This document shows positions 43,857 to 52,539 of a stretch of DNA of 64,000 bases, piece after piece. How positions within the stretch are numbered: position 1 is the stretch's first letter; every line of letters starts with the position of its first letter. The notes under the pieces are model-generated. The model was not told the origin of the DNA. It saw only the letters and a list, made by a program, of their open reading frames with translations, and searched no databases. Origin of the DNA: Dehalococcoidia bacterium (GTDB lineage Bacteria > Chloroflexota > Dehalococcoidia > GIF9 > UBA5629). Position numbers and translations under genes: made by a program. The stretch spans positions 88,709 through 152,708 of the forward strand of contig PLME01000019.1 in NCBI GenBank assembly GCA_003142375.1, read 5' to 3'.

Positions 43857-44630
43857 CTATTGATCTCTTACGTGAGTTACGTCTCCGGCTGTTATTTCCT
43901 GGATTGAACCATCGTCGAGGCGTATCAGAAGGTTGCCGGAATCGTTCACCTCGGTCGCAGTGCCTTCGATTGTCCGGCTGCCCAGGCTCACCCTGACGCG
44001 TTTGCCCAGGGTCTCCATATGGCTGGCCCACTCCCTGATAAGGTCGTTCCCATCTCCAATTCTCTCATACAGCTTTTCAATCTCGCTGTAAAGCTGCACT
44101 GCAACCTCTTCCACCGGCACATCTTTCCCCATTTCCATTGAAAGGCTGGTAGCTATACCGGCTATTTCCGGAAAGGCGGAGGTGTCGAAATTTACGTTGA
44201 TGCCTATTCCAATTACAGTATAGTTAAGGTCTACCTTGCTGAAGCCGTTTTCGATCAATATGCCGCAGACTTTTTTCCCGGTTATAAGAACGTCGTTGGG
44301 CCATTTAATATGCGCTTTCAGATCCATATTATAGAGGGCATGGACGACTGCCAGGGAGGAGATGGCGGGTATCAGCCGTATTTTTTTTGCAGGAGGACGC
44401 AGAATGATCGAAGTTGCCAGCCCTCCTACAGGTGACAGCCAGGACCTGCCCAGCCTGCCGCGGCCGACATTCTGTTTTCCGGCTATAACGACGGTCCCTT
44501 CCGGAGCGTGCTTTTCCGCCAGGTCTCTGGCGATGTCCATGGTGGATCCGGTGACCTCGAAATAGTGAAGCCGCTTGCCGATGCAGTGTGTTTTGAGATT
44601 TTGCTTTAAAAAGGAAGCTATGTTCTCCAT
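43857..44630 (-). CDS. birA: Biotin-[acetyl-CoA carboxylase] ligase BirA, no N-terminal HTH
   Basis: 257 residues, monofunctional biotin-protein ligase. HYFEVTGSTMDIARDLAEK, the biotinyl-AMP loop NVGRGRLGRSWLSPVGGLA, HIKWPNDVLITGKKVCGILIE, GIGINVNFD, and a C-terminal SH3-like domain (RVRVSLGSRTIEGTATEVN). It lacks the DNA-binding domain, so it does not repress biotin genes. The free-standing carrier protein at 31142-31360 is a likely substrate. Confidence 0.94.
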   Translation of the reverse strand: MENIASFLKQNLKTHCIGKRLHYFEVTGSTMDIARDLAEKHAPEGTVVIAGKQNVGRGRLGRSWLSPVGGLATSIILRPPAKKIRLIPAISSLAVVHALYNMDLKAHIKWPNDVLITGKKVCGILIENGFSKVDLNYTVIGIGINVNFDTSAFPEIAGIATSLSMEMGKDVPVEEVAVQLYSEIEKLYERIGDGNDLIREWASHMETLGKRVRVSLGSRTIEGTATEVNDSGNLLIRLDDGSIQEITAGDVTHVRDQ

Positions 44631-44717
44631 TGCCCCTCTTACTATAATATAACAGACGTATTTAAACCGTGTATAATTTATTATTGCCGCCGGTCAATCG
44701 CATACAGGAAGCCGACA

Positions 44718-45500
44718 ATGAACGATGACGATGTTGAAAACAAGGCTGAACGGATAGCCGAATTGATTGTCAATGCCCAACACACCATCGTTTTTACTGG
44801 TGCGGGCATCAGCACCGAGTCGGGGATACCCGATTTCAGGGGAAAGGACGGGATCTGGACCAAGGTCGACCCTGAGGACTTTACCATACAGAGGTTTGTG
44901 GCCAAACCGGAAGTAAGGAAGATGCACTGGAAAACGGTGTCCGAGGGCGGTATGGTCAAGGATGCCAAACCTAATGCCGCACACTACGCTATTGCCGAGC
45001 TGGAAAAGCTGGGCAAGCTGGACTGCGTGGTGACACAAAATATAGATAATCTTCACCAGGCAGCAGGAAATAGTCCCGAGATTGTTTTTGAGCTGCACGG
45101 CAATGTGCAGTATGTACGATGTTTAAACTGTCATAAGCGCTTTCCTATAGCCGAGATCATTGCCCGCCTGGCCACAGAGGAAATACCTGAATGTGAGTTC
45201 TGCAAAGGGATGTTGAAGCCGGATGCCGTGTTTTTCGGTGAGGCTTTACCTCAACTCGTATTACACGAGGCTGCCAAACGGGCCAATCAGTGCGACCTTT
45301 GCATTGTGATAGGTTCTACGCTTATCGTATATCCGGCGGCCTATATACCGCTGTATGCCCGCGACGCAGGGGCCAAGATCGTGATAATTAACATAGGTGA
45401 CACGCCCATGGACTCTACGGCAGCCGTTCGTGTCGAGGCCAAAGCGGGAGAAACCATGACCAGGGTAATGCATCACGTTAGAGCGAAAATGGGAAAATAA
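44718..45500 (+). CDS. Sir2-type NAD-dependent protein deacylase
   Basis: 260 residues. Rossmann motifs TIVFTGAGISTESGIPDFRG, VTQNIDNLHQAAG, the catalytic His in FELHGNVQYVRC, a C4 zinc ribbon CLNCHKRF...CEFCKG and VIGSTLIVYPAA, then VIINIGDTPMDSTA. Removes acyl groups from lysines in the cytosol. It is the third protein-deacylase-type gene in the window besides two HDAC-family genes. Divergent from birA. Confidence 0.95.
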   Translation: MNDDDVENKAERIAELIVNAQHTIVFTGAGISTESGIPDFRGKDGIWTKVDPEDFTIQRFVAKPEVRKMHWKTVSEGGMVKDAKPNAAHYAIAELEKLGKLDCVVTQNIDNLHQAAGNSPEIVFELHGNVQYVRCLNCHKRFPIAEIIARLATEEIPECEFCKGMLKPDAVFFGEALPQLVLHEAAKRANQCDLCIVIGSTLIVYPAAYIPLYARDAGAKIVIINIGDTPMDSTAAVRVEAKAGETMTRVMHHVRAKMGK

Positions 45501-45505
45501 ATCTA

Positions 45506-45534
45506 TTGACAAGCTTTAAATACAATGTTAGATT
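45506..45534 (+). promoter_or_regulatory. Promoter of the first lipoprotein gene
   Basis: TTGACA, 17 bases, TAGATT, close to consensus, starting six bases after the sirtuin stop. A GGAGG ribosome site precedes the TTG start at 45567. Confidence 0.75.
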
Positions 45535-45566
45535 GTGATTAACATGTTGTTAGTGGAGGCACAGAT

Positions 45567-46745
45567 TTGAAATACGTGGCTATATCCATGCTGATTCTTG
45601 CAGCATTATTTGTGGGTTGTGCCAGGCCGGCTATTGATACAAGGATCCCTCCTGTGGCAATTATCGATTCCGTTTCCCCTTCTCAGGTATATGATGGGGA
45701 CACTGTAAAATTCACAGGGCACGGCGTTTCAACGACCGGGCAGATTATAGGCTATAACTGGCGGTCAAGCATCAACGGGGATTTAAGTAAGCAGGCCACA
45801 TTTGATATAGCGACTTTGTCCGCCGGTGCCCATACGGTTTGGTTTAGCGTTCAGGATAACTACGGCAACTGGTCAAAGGAAATCGCGACCAATGTGATAG
45901 TGTTGGCCCGGGGTGGGCCCGCCACGATGGCGGTCAAAGTCTTTAGCGCCTCTCCTCCAACCATTAGCGAGGGAGACTGGTCCACCTTAACCTGGGAGGT
46001 TTCCGGTGACGGTACGGTCAGGATAGACCCTGACGTCGGCAATGTTGCTTACGAGGGCACCAGGTCCGTTCAGCCCATGCAGAATACCACTTACACGCTG
46101 TTTGCCACCAACGATGCAGGCATAACCACGGCGACCGCTCAAGTAGTTGTTGCTCCTGTTCCGCTTCACAAAGTAGTGTTGTACTCGGTATCTTCTGAAG
46201 ACGGTACAATCATGATAAACAGCGGGGTCCTCAACACAGGTCAGGTGCTGGTAGGCGAGGATAAAAACCAGGCACAGATGCAGGGGGTCCTCAGCTTCGA
46301 TATCTCGTCGATACCCTATAACGCCATTATCAAGTCAGTACAGCTCGATCTATCTAAGTCATTGATATACAACTACCCCTTCCCATGGCAGGGCGACCTT
46401 TTCATATACAACCTCAAATATGGCCTGGCGTTCAATGATGTTAACCAATTGACCTTTATATCTTCGGGCTATATCTTCCGCTGGGGCACCAATTCACAAA
46501 TTACCCAGATGCCGACTGCGCCCTTCACCTCGATAGATTTTGTCAGTGCTGTACAGAGGCAAATTGATTCACGCAACAGCCGGTTCCAGGTGCGCATGCA
46601 ATTAGAAAAATATTACCACTACAATTTCTGGAATCTTTCCAGCACCACCAACCAGAAACTTAGTCAACCCAGCGGAGAGGCCGGCAATTATATTGACGTA
46701 AGTGCTGGCAACCCCACTTTAATCGTAGGTTACGTACTACCCTAA
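45567..46745 (+). CDS. Surface lipoprotein with PKD-like, Ig-like and DNRLRE-like domains
   Basis: 392 residues. Signal peptide with lipobox LFVGC (Cys about 18). Two beta-sandwich regions follow: a PKD-like domain (PPVAIIDSVSPSQVYDGDTV, then HTVWFSVQDNYGNWS, about 28-110) and an Ig-like domain (VFSASPPTISEGDWSTLTWE, about 120-195). The C-terminal 190 residues (GVLSFDISSIPYNAIIKSVQ) look like the DNRLRE/carbohydrate-binding jelly-roll type seen in cell-surface proteins. Start is a TTG with GGAGG upstream. The following lipoprotein shares the C-terminal domain type. Probably extracellular; ligand unknown. Confidence 0.75.
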   Translation: MKYVAISMLILAALFVGCARPAIDTRIPPVAIIDSVSPSQVYDGDTVKFTGHGVSTTGQIIGYNWRSSINGDLSKQATFDIATLSAGAHTVWFSVQDNYGNWSKEIATNVIVLARGGPATMAVKVFSASPPTISEGDWSTLTWEVSGDGTVRIDPDVGNVAYEGTRSVQPMQNTTYTLFATNDAGITTATAQVVVAPVPLHKVVLYSVSSEDGTIMINSGVLNTGQVLVGEDKNQAQMQGVLSFDISSIPYNAIIKSVQLDLSKSLIYNYPFPWQGDLFIYNLKYGLAFNDVNQLTFISSGYIFRWGTNSQITQMPTAPFTSIDFVSAVQRQIDSRNSRFQVRMQLEKYYHYNFWNLSSTTNQKLSQPSGEAGNYIDVSAGNPTLIVGYVLP

Positions 46746-46870
46746 TAGTCCGGGTCCCGGTCTGCCATCTAAACAAATCTGCCCTTTTCCCGTTACTTAT
46801 AGTTGAGGGGAGGTTGAGGACATTTTCGTGGACGGGCTGAAAGAAATCTTTATGAAGTGGAGCGAATACT

Positions 46871-47590
46871 GTGCATAAGATAATTTTGGTATTACTGGCA
46901 ATTTGTATGGCAATGACCGGCTGCATTATCGTCTATACGGATAAACCCGTACTGAACGATAATAAGACCGCGGACAGACCGGGCCAAAGCCCTGACGGAA
47001 CAGGTTATGTCCAGGATTTACCGGTCCAATCGCAATCGGAGCAAACGGCGACCCTCAATATGCTCTCAGGTGAAAGCGGCTCGCTGGTCAAGAGCGCTGC
47101 AACTTATATGAAATCGAATATGGCCTGCACCGGCGATACGGATGCCAACTTCGCCAGCAGGGCCTTCCTCAGTTTTGATATAACATCCTTGCCCAAATCT
47201 GCGCTCGTGAGCGAAGCCATCCTGTACTTGGGCAACTTCACTGTTATCGGGTCCCCGACCTACAGCAAATCCAACTGGGGTAACATGGGTGCATTGGAGT
47301 TATATCAGGTGCAATACGGCTCCTCCGGCGACATCGGAAGGGTTGATTATGAGTCAACTGCCCCCCTGGTAAGCTCCGTTAAACTTGCAAATTTTACAGG
47401 TATGCCGCTTAGGATAGATGTCACGCAGGATAATAGCGGAAATAATGTTATCCAGCAGTTGCTGTCCCAGGGGGTGGCCAGGTGCCAATTCCGGGCTCAA
47501 TTCTTTACCTCGACCAACTGGGATTCCAAAGCCGACCTGATATGCCTGGACGGCATGGTATTAAAAATCAAATATACGATGCCGAAATAG
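46871..47590 (+). CDS. Second lipoprotein with DNRLRE-like domain
   Basis: 239 residues from a GTG with GGAG eight bases upstream. Lipobox MTGC (Cys about 18). Linker rich in Ser/Gln/Thr, then a domain reading RAFLSFDITSLPKSALVSEA, parallel to the previous protein's GVLSFDISSIPYNAIIKSVQ, ending in CLDGMVLKIKYTMPK. The two are probably paralogues, this one without the Ig-like front part. The 125-base gap between them shows no terminator. Extracellular, function unknown. Confidence 0.7.
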   Translation: MHKIILVLLAICMAMTGCIIVYTDKPVLNDNKTADRPGQSPDGTGYVQDLPVQSQSEQTATLNMLSGESGSLVKSAATYMKSNMACTGDTDANFASRAFLSFDITSLPKSALVSEAILYLGNFTVIGSPTYSKSNWGNMGALELYQVQYGSSGDIGRVDYESTAPLVSSVKLANFTGMPLRIDVTQDNSGNNVIQQLLSQGVARCQFRAQFFTSTNWDSKADLICLDGMVLKIKYTMPK

Positions 47591-47596
47591 CGGCTG

Positions 47597-47854
47597 TCAG
47601 GCGGACTTGATCTCCTCCAGCTCGAACCGGAACTTCTCTATAACGGGGTTGGCCAGAAGCTTGTTGCACATATCCTGTACCTGGCTGCTGGCCCTGTGTA
47701 AATCATTTCCTTCAACTTTGATTTCCAGGTATTTACCTGCCCGTACTTCCTGCACGGCTCCGAAGCCCAGTGTATGAAGCGCGCCCTTGATGGTCAGGCC
47801 CTGGGGATCATTTACCGTCGGCTTCAGCGTTACATATACTTTAGCTAAAAACAT
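47597..47854 (-). CDS. purS: Phosphoribosylformylglycinamidine synthase subunit PurS
   Basis: Small subunit that bridges PurL and PurQ in FGAM synthetase. 85 residues: AKVYVTLKPTVNDPQGLTIK, TLGFGAVQEVRAGKYLEIKV, and CNKLLANPVIEKFRFELEE, all standard. Overlaps purC by 14 bases as the last gene of the pur operon. PurL and PurQ are not in the window. Confidence 0.95.
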   Translation of the reverse strand: MFLAKVYVTLKPTVNDPQGLTIKGALHTLGFGAVQEVRAGKYLEIKVEGNDLHRASSQVQDMCNKLLANPVIEKFRFELEEIKSA

Positions 47855-48752
47855 TTTTCAGCTTCCTCCCGGTCAAGAGCATATAAGCATCCCGGTAACG
47901 CTCGGCGGTTGCCTCAACGATATCCGACGGCAGCTCCGGCGCAGGTGCCTTCATATTCCAGCCAGATGCGATCAACCAATCACGTACAAACTGTTTATCG
48001 TAGCTTGGTTGCGAATGTCCGGGCCTGTACTCGCTGGCATCCCAGAACCGGCTGGAATCGGGCGTAAGGACTTCGTCGATCAGAATCAGCTCGCGGTCGT
48101 GATAACCGAATTCGAACTTGGTGTCGGCAATAATGATGTCCCGTTGGATGGCATAATCGCGGGCAAATGTATAAAGCATAATGCTCTTTTCTTCTAAAGC
48201 ACGCGCAGTATCACTTCCAACCAGGTTGGCCAGAGCTTTCTGGCTTAATGGCACATCATGGCCGGCATCGGCTTTGGTAGTGGGCGTGAAAATGGGTTCA
48301 GGCAGTTCCTGGCTTTCTTTCAGTTTGGCAGGCGCCTTCTTTTTATTGATCGTTCCGTATTTTTTATATTCGATCCAGGCCGAGCCGCTGATGTAACCGC
48401 GCACCACGCACTCTACAGGTATCCTTTCGGCTTTTAAGACAACCATTGAGCGGCCGAAAAGATAATCGGGCAGCGGCCTTTTGCCCGGCGCATATTTCAG
48501 CAGGGCACGGCGGCTTTCCACAGATTCTATCATGTGATTGTTGATCAGGTGGAAGGTTTTAGCGAACCAGAAAGCGGATATCTGGTTCAATACTATCCCT
48601 TTATCCGGTATGCCGGTGGGCAGCACGACATCGAAGGCCGAGATGCGGTCGGTGGCGATGATGAGCAACTTATCACCGACTTGGTAGGTGTCCCTTACCT
48701 TGCCCTTGCCGAAAAGCGGCAGTTTTAAAGAAGTTTCAAGTACAATAGCCAA
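47841..48752 (-). CDS. purC: SAICAR synthetase PurC
   Basis: Joins aspartate to CAIR. 303 residues, the longer PurC form. GKGKVRDTYQVGDKLLIIATD, SAFDVVLPTGIPDKG, ECVVRGYISGSAWIEYKKYG, IIIADTKFEFGYHDRELILIDE and DSSRFWDASEY are classic. Follows purB by 10 bases. Confidence 0.97.
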   Translation of the reverse strand: MAIVLETSLKLPLFGKGKVRDTYQVGDKLLIIATDRISAFDVVLPTGIPDKGIVLNQISAFWFAKTFHLINNHMIESVESRRALLKYAPGKRPLPDYLFGRSMVVLKAERIPVECVVRGYISGSAWIEYKKYGTINKKKAPAKLKESQELPEPIFTPTTKADAGHDVPLSQKALANLVGSDTARALEEKSIMLYTFARDYAIQRDIIIADTKFEFGYHDRELILIDEVLTPDSSRFWDASEYRPGHSQPSYDKQFVRDWLIASGWNMKAPAPELPSDIVEATAERYRDAYMLLTGRKLKNVFS

Positions 48753-48762
48753 TCTATTACTC

Positions 48763-50085
48763 CTATCTTTTACTTAAAGACTTGCGTCTTTTATTTAACA
48801 ATCCGAGGCGCACGAAAACATCGTCAACATATTTAAGAAAGCGCCGGTAATCGAAAATCGCCTGCAATTCCTTGGCGTTGAGATGCTCCATCACATCCTT
48901 ATCCTCTTTCAGCAGTTTGATAAAGGGGGTTTTGGTTTTCCAGGCCTTCATGGCGTTTCGCTGGGTCACCTCGTAAGCCTTTTGCCGGCTGAGCCCTTTC
49001 CCCACCAGCGCCAGCATCACGTTTTGTGAGAAGACCAGGCCCTGGGTAAGCTCGAGGTTGCGTCTCATATTATCGGGATAGACCTGTAAACCGCGCATTA
49101 CGCCGGTGAAAATATCCAAAATATAATCCAGCGCCAGGCAGGCGTCCGGTAAAATAATGCGCTCGTTGGAAGAATGGCTGATATCGCGTTCATGCCACAG
49201 GGCCACATTTTCCAGGGAAGTAAGGGCGTTTCCCCTGATGAGCCGTGCCAGTCCGCATACACGCTCGCAAAGCTCCGGGTTGCGTTTGTGCGGCATGGCG
49301 GAGGAGCCGGTTTGTCCGGCCGAAAAAGGCTCCTCAGCCTCCAGTATCTCGGTTCTCTGGAGCGCCCTGATCTCGGTGGCGAATTTTTCAAGGGAACTGG
49401 CTACGATGGCCAAGGTGGTGACAAACTGCGCATGGCGATCTCGCTGGATGATCTGGTTGGAGATCGGGGCAGGGGACAGCCCCAGCCTGGCGCAGGTCTT
49501 CTCTTCGATATCAGGGGAAACCGTGGCATAGGTTCCTACGGCGCCGGAGATTTTGCCTACGCTGATTATTTTCCTGGCTTCCTGGAGCCTGTTGTGATTG
49601 CGTTTCATTTCCTGTGACCACAATGCCATCTTCAGGCCGAAAGTTATAGGCTCGGCATGCACGCCGTGCGTGCGCCCAATCATGAGCGTGTCCTTATTGG
49701 AAATCGCCCTGTCTTCCAGAACTTTTATCAGAGCATCTACTCCTTCTATCAGAAGGTCGGCGGCATCTCTCAACTGCAGGGCAAGCGCGGTGTCCATAAC
49801 GTCTGATGATGTCAATCCCAGGTGAATGAAACGCGATTCATCGCCGATGGTTTCGCCGACGGCATTCAAGAAAGCGGTAACATCATGATGGGTTATCTTT
49901 AGCAGCTCGCCCATGCGCTCGAAGTTCAGCGTGGCTTTTTTAATGCGCGGGATGGCCGCTTTGGGTATGCGGCCCACGTCCGCCCATGCCTCGCAGACAG
50001 CTATCTCAACCTGCAGCCATTTATCGAACTTGTTCTTGTCCGACCAGATTTTTTTCATTTTGGGTCGCGAATAGCGGTCAATCAT
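48763..50085 (-). CDS. purB: Adenylosuccinate lyase PurB
   Basis: Acts twice in purine synthesis (SAICAR and adenylosuccinate cleavage). 440 residues. MIDRYSRPKMKKIWSDKNKF, HHDVTAFLNAVGETIG, GLTSSDVMDTALALQL, GRTHGVHAEPITFGLK with the catalytic His, and the signature GSSAMPHKRNPELCE. Sits between purE and purC with gaps of about 10 bases. Confidence 0.97.
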   Translation of the reverse strand: MIDRYSRPKMKKIWSDKNKFDKWLQVEIAVCEAWADVGRIPKAAIPRIKKATLNFERMGELLKITHHDVTAFLNAVGETIGDESRFIHLGLTSSDVMDTALALQLRDAADLLIEGVDALIKVLEDRAISNKDTLMIGRTHGVHAEPITFGLKMALWSQEMKRNHNRLQEARKIISVGKISGAVGTYATVSPDIEEKTCARLGLSPAPISNQIIQRDRHAQFVTTLAIVASSLEKFATEIRALQRTEILEAEEPFSAGQTGSSAMPHKRNPELCERVCGLARLIRGNALTSLENVALWHERDISHSSNERIILPDACLALDYILDIFTGVMRGLQVYPDNMRRNLELTQGLVFSQNVMLALVGKGLSRQKAYEVTQRNAMKAWKTKTPFIKLLKEDKDVMEHLNAKELQAIFDYRRFLKYVDDVFVRLGLLNKRRKSLSKR

Positions 50086-50096
50086 ATTCTTTATCC

Positions 50097-50555
50097 TTAA
50101 GACTCGGCCTGCTTCCGTTTATAGGCTTCGAAGGCTTTGCGGATGTTGTCGTATTTAAGGCCCAGTATCTGGCAGGCCAGCAGTGCCGCATTTTTAGCTC
50201 CGGCAGCGCCTATGCCTACACAGGCAACCGGGACGCCTCCCGGCATCTGCACGATAGAATAAAGGGAGTCGATGCCCTTCAAGTCGCTGGTTGGCAGCGG
50301 CACACCTATTACCGGCATAGTGGTCCATGAGGCGACCACGCCGGGGAGATGTGCGGCCGAACCCGCCGCTGCAATTATAACTTCAAATCCCTTCGAGCCG
50401 GCTTCGGTTGCATACTGGCGGACCTTGTCGGGCTTGCGATGCGCCGAAAGTATCGCCAGCTCATAGTCGACCTTGAACTCCTTGAGGACGTCGACCGCCG
50501 GCTGGATGAACTGCTCATCTGTTTTACTGCCTATTACAATACCCACCAGAGCCAT
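50097..50555 (-). CDS. purE: N5-carboxyaminoimidazole ribonucleotide mutase PurE (class I)
   Basis: 152 residues. VGIVIGSKTDEQFIQPAVDV, SAHRKPDKV, IAAAGSAAHLPGVVASWTTM, and VACVGIGAAGAKNAALLACQ. The length and SAHR motif fit the class I mutase, which needs PurK for CAIR formation; purK is not adjacent. The start overlaps the purD stop by one base. Confidence 0.96.
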   Translation of the reverse strand: MALVGIVIGSKTDEQFIQPAVDVLKEFKVDYELAILSAHRKPDKVRQYATEAGSKGFEVIIAAAGSAAHLPGVVASWTTMPVIGVPLPTSDLKGIDSLYSIVQMPGGVPVACVGIGAAGAKNAALLACQILGLKYDNIRKAFEAYKRKQAES

Positions 50556-51820
50556 CAGCTCACCTCCCTTGCTGCGATATCTTTACGGTGATGGCAACCT
50601 TCAAAATTTACATGTTGGATATTGCGGTATACCTTATCCCTGGCGTCTTCCATGGTACTGCCGGTGGCTGTAACGGTCAGGACACGTCCGCCGTCGGTCA
50701 CAATCCGGCCTCCATTACGCATTTTTGCGCCGGCATAAAATATATTGATATCTTTATCAATCTTATCAGAAATGGTAATGGGAAATCCTGTGCGGTACTC
50801 ACCGGGGTAACCTCCGGACGACATCACCACGCCCACGCAGGGGTTGCTATTCCACTCTATCTTGATTTTGTCCAGCTTGCCGTTGACCACCGCCAGCATG
50901 ATATCCACCAGATCGGTCTTGAGCCTGGGCAGTATGGCCTGGGTTTCGGGATCGCCGAAGCGGGCGTTAAACTCCAGCACCATGGGACCCTTGGCGGTCA
51001 ATATCAACCCCGTGTAAAGCACACCTTTATACGGCGTGCCGGCTTCCGCCATGGCCGCTATAGTGGGTTTAATAACCGATTCCAGTACCTGCCGGATCAT
51101 CTCCTCGCCGAAGAAACCGGGCGGACTGTAGCTACCCATCCCTCCCGTATTGGGGCCTTTATCATTGTCGAAAACACGCTTGTAATCGCAGGCCGGGACC
51201 ATGGGCACTGCCGTCTTGCCGTCGCTGAAGGCCAGCAGGCTGACCTCCTTCCCGACCAGGCATTCTTCTATAATTACGCGCTCACCGGCCGCGCCGAATA
51301 TCCTATCCTGCAGCATAGAGTTCAGTGCGTTGACCGCTTCATCGGTTGTGGTGGCGATGATCACTCCCTTGCCGGCCGCCAGGCCGTCGGCCTTCACAAC
51401 TACGGGAACGGTGCGGTTTTCCAGATACCGGGTGGCTTCACTGCAGGTGGAGAAGCACTGCCCGGAGGCACAGGGGATGCCTGTTTTGTTCATCAAATCG
51501 CGGGCGAATACCTTGCTGGATTCCAATTGAGCTGCCTTCTGCGAGGGGCCGAAAACGGGGATGCCTGCAGCTTCCATCCGGTCCACCAGCCCGGCTGCCA
51601 GGGGAGCTTCCGGGCCGACGACAACCAGGTCGGCTTTAAGTTGAGCGGCTTTGTTAACGATGGAATTGATGTCGGAAACGGATATGTTGATATTCTCAGC
51701 AATACCGGCTGTGCCTGCATTTCCCGGAAGAGCAAAGATTTTCTTGACGCGTTGGCTCTGCGCTATCTTCCATACCAGTGCATGTTCACGCGCACCATTG
51801 CCGATAACCAGTATTTTCAA
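50555..51820 (-). CDS. purD: Phosphoribosylamine-glycine ligase PurD
   Basis: ATP-grasp ligase of the second purine step. 421 residues, complete. MKILVIGNGAREHALVWKIA, VVGPEAPLAAGLVDRM, VVKADGLAAGKGVIIATTTD, YKRVFDNDKGPNTGGMGSYS, LEFNARFGDPETQAILPRLK. It follows the 30-residue peptide gene by 20 bases in the same direction. Confidence 0.97.
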   Translation of the reverse strand: MKILVIGNGAREHALVWKIAQSQRVKKIFALPGNAGTAGIAENINISVSDINSIVNKAAQLKADLVVVGPEAPLAAGLVDRMEAAGIPVFGPSQKAAQLESSKVFARDLMNKTGIPCASGQCFSTCSEATRYLENRTVPVVVKADGLAAGKGVIIATTTDEAVNALNSMLQDRIFGAAGERVIIEECLVGKEVSLLAFSDGKTAVPMVPACDYKRVFDNDKGPNTGGMGSYSPPGFFGEEMIRQVLESVIKPTIAAMAEAGTPYKGVLYTGLILTAKGPMVLEFNARFGDPETQAILPRLKTDLVDIMLAVVNGKLDKIKIEWNSNPCVGVVMSSGGYPGEYRTGFPITISDKIDKDINIFYAGAKMRNGGRIVTDGGRVLTVTATGSTMEDARDKVYRNIQHVNFEGCHHRKDIAAREVS

Positions 51821-51840
51821 GCTGGTATCTCCAACCTTAA

Positions 51841-51933
51841 CTAAGCAGTTATCTTTTTTACTATGTTGCGCTTACTGCTCTTGGTTTTTCCGCGGTTTTT
51901 CTTGGCTGCTTTGAGCTTGGGTTTGTGTGCCAT
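51841..51933 (-). CDS. 30-residue basic peptide upstream of purD
   Basis: Not in the track. The minus-strand ATG at 51933 opens MAHKPKLKAAKKNRGKTKSS followed by KRNIVKKITA and a stop. Thirteen of 30 residues are Lys or Arg. AAGG lies about ten bases before the ATG. It sits six bases after the ferritin-like gene and 20 before purD, in a clear operon. The composition is like a tiny ribosome-associated or nucleic-acid-binding peptide, for example the small basic proteins annotated in some 30S subunits, but I recognise no family. Confidence 0.6.
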   Translation of the reverse strand: MAHKPKLKAAKKNRGKTKSSKRNIVKKITA

Positions 51934-51939
51934 TTTAAT

Positions 51940-52197
51940 CTACCTTAATTCTTTATCAAATTTTTCCGCTTGAACTGGGTCAAGCAATTTCAATAATCTT
52001 ATCAACTTGGCTACATGTACCTTTTTGTCTTCAAGGATTTGCTCAATAGCATCGGCTGCATCTTCGCTATCGAGCATCTCAACCTGTGCTTCGTACTCGT
52101 TTATCGATTTAAGTTCGGCGATCAGGTCGTCCCTGATCATTTCCAGGTCCATCGAACCTTCGACTTCTTCTTCTTTTTCAAATGGGTTGTAGGCCAT
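51940..52197 (-). CDS. Short ferritin-like/rubrerythrin-like helical protein
   Basis: 85 residues, two predicted helices: LEMIRDDLIAELKSINEYEA and EDAADAIEQILEDKKVHVAK followed by LIRLLKLLDPVQAEKFDKEL. The AELxAINxYE...ExKVHVxxL pattern matches half-ferritin proteins (rubrerythrin or encapsulated ferritin type), which dimerise to make a di-iron site. The usual ExxH is shifted to EDKKVH, so metal binding is uncertain. GGAGG lies upstream but at longer than usual spacing. It heads the operon containing the basic peptide and purDEBCS. Confidence 0.65.
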   Translation of the reverse strand: MAYNPFEKEEEVEGSMDLEMIRDDLIAELKSINEYEAQVEMLDSEDAADAIEQILEDKKVHVAKLIRLLKLLDPVQAEKFDKELR

Positions 52198-52539
52198 TAA
52201 AGACTCCGGGGGAACCTCCTGGAAGCACTATAAATGGGAATCCAACATATTGCCTTCTAGGAATCGCTTAGAAGTATATAGTTTCAGGCCTTTAAAATCA
52301 AGGAAAAAGGCCTGCGGCGGGTATGCTTGAGGGTAAATTTTCTACTCAGGGCTTCAGGTAATTGCGGTGCCAGGGTTCCCTTGTTAAAAGCCAGGTAGTC
52401 CCTCAAGGCTGCTTTTAGTGCATCCACGGCCAGTTTAGGCATGCTATCCCCATCGGGCATAACATAAAATGTAAAGAGCGGAAAGATCCATATAGTGGCC
52501 AGCTTAGCTTGATCACCTTCCAAATGCCAGTGTTGCTGG
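52198..52539. other. Stretch without a confident gene
   Basis: About 340 bases between the ferritin-like gene and the 3' end of the histidine kinase. It holds the leader of the pur operon, including a small hairpin CTTCTA/TAGAAG (52252-52273). A minus-strand ORF continues from inside the kinase gene to 52284. The part outside the kinase (about 58 codons from an ATG at 52460) reads ALKAALRDYLAFNKGTLAPQ and could be a small gene or a decayed fragment, but it has no ribosome site. Confidence 0.4.

Noticed and set aside
50588-51844. 418-codon plus-strand ORF
   Set aside because: Full-length antisense shadow of purD.
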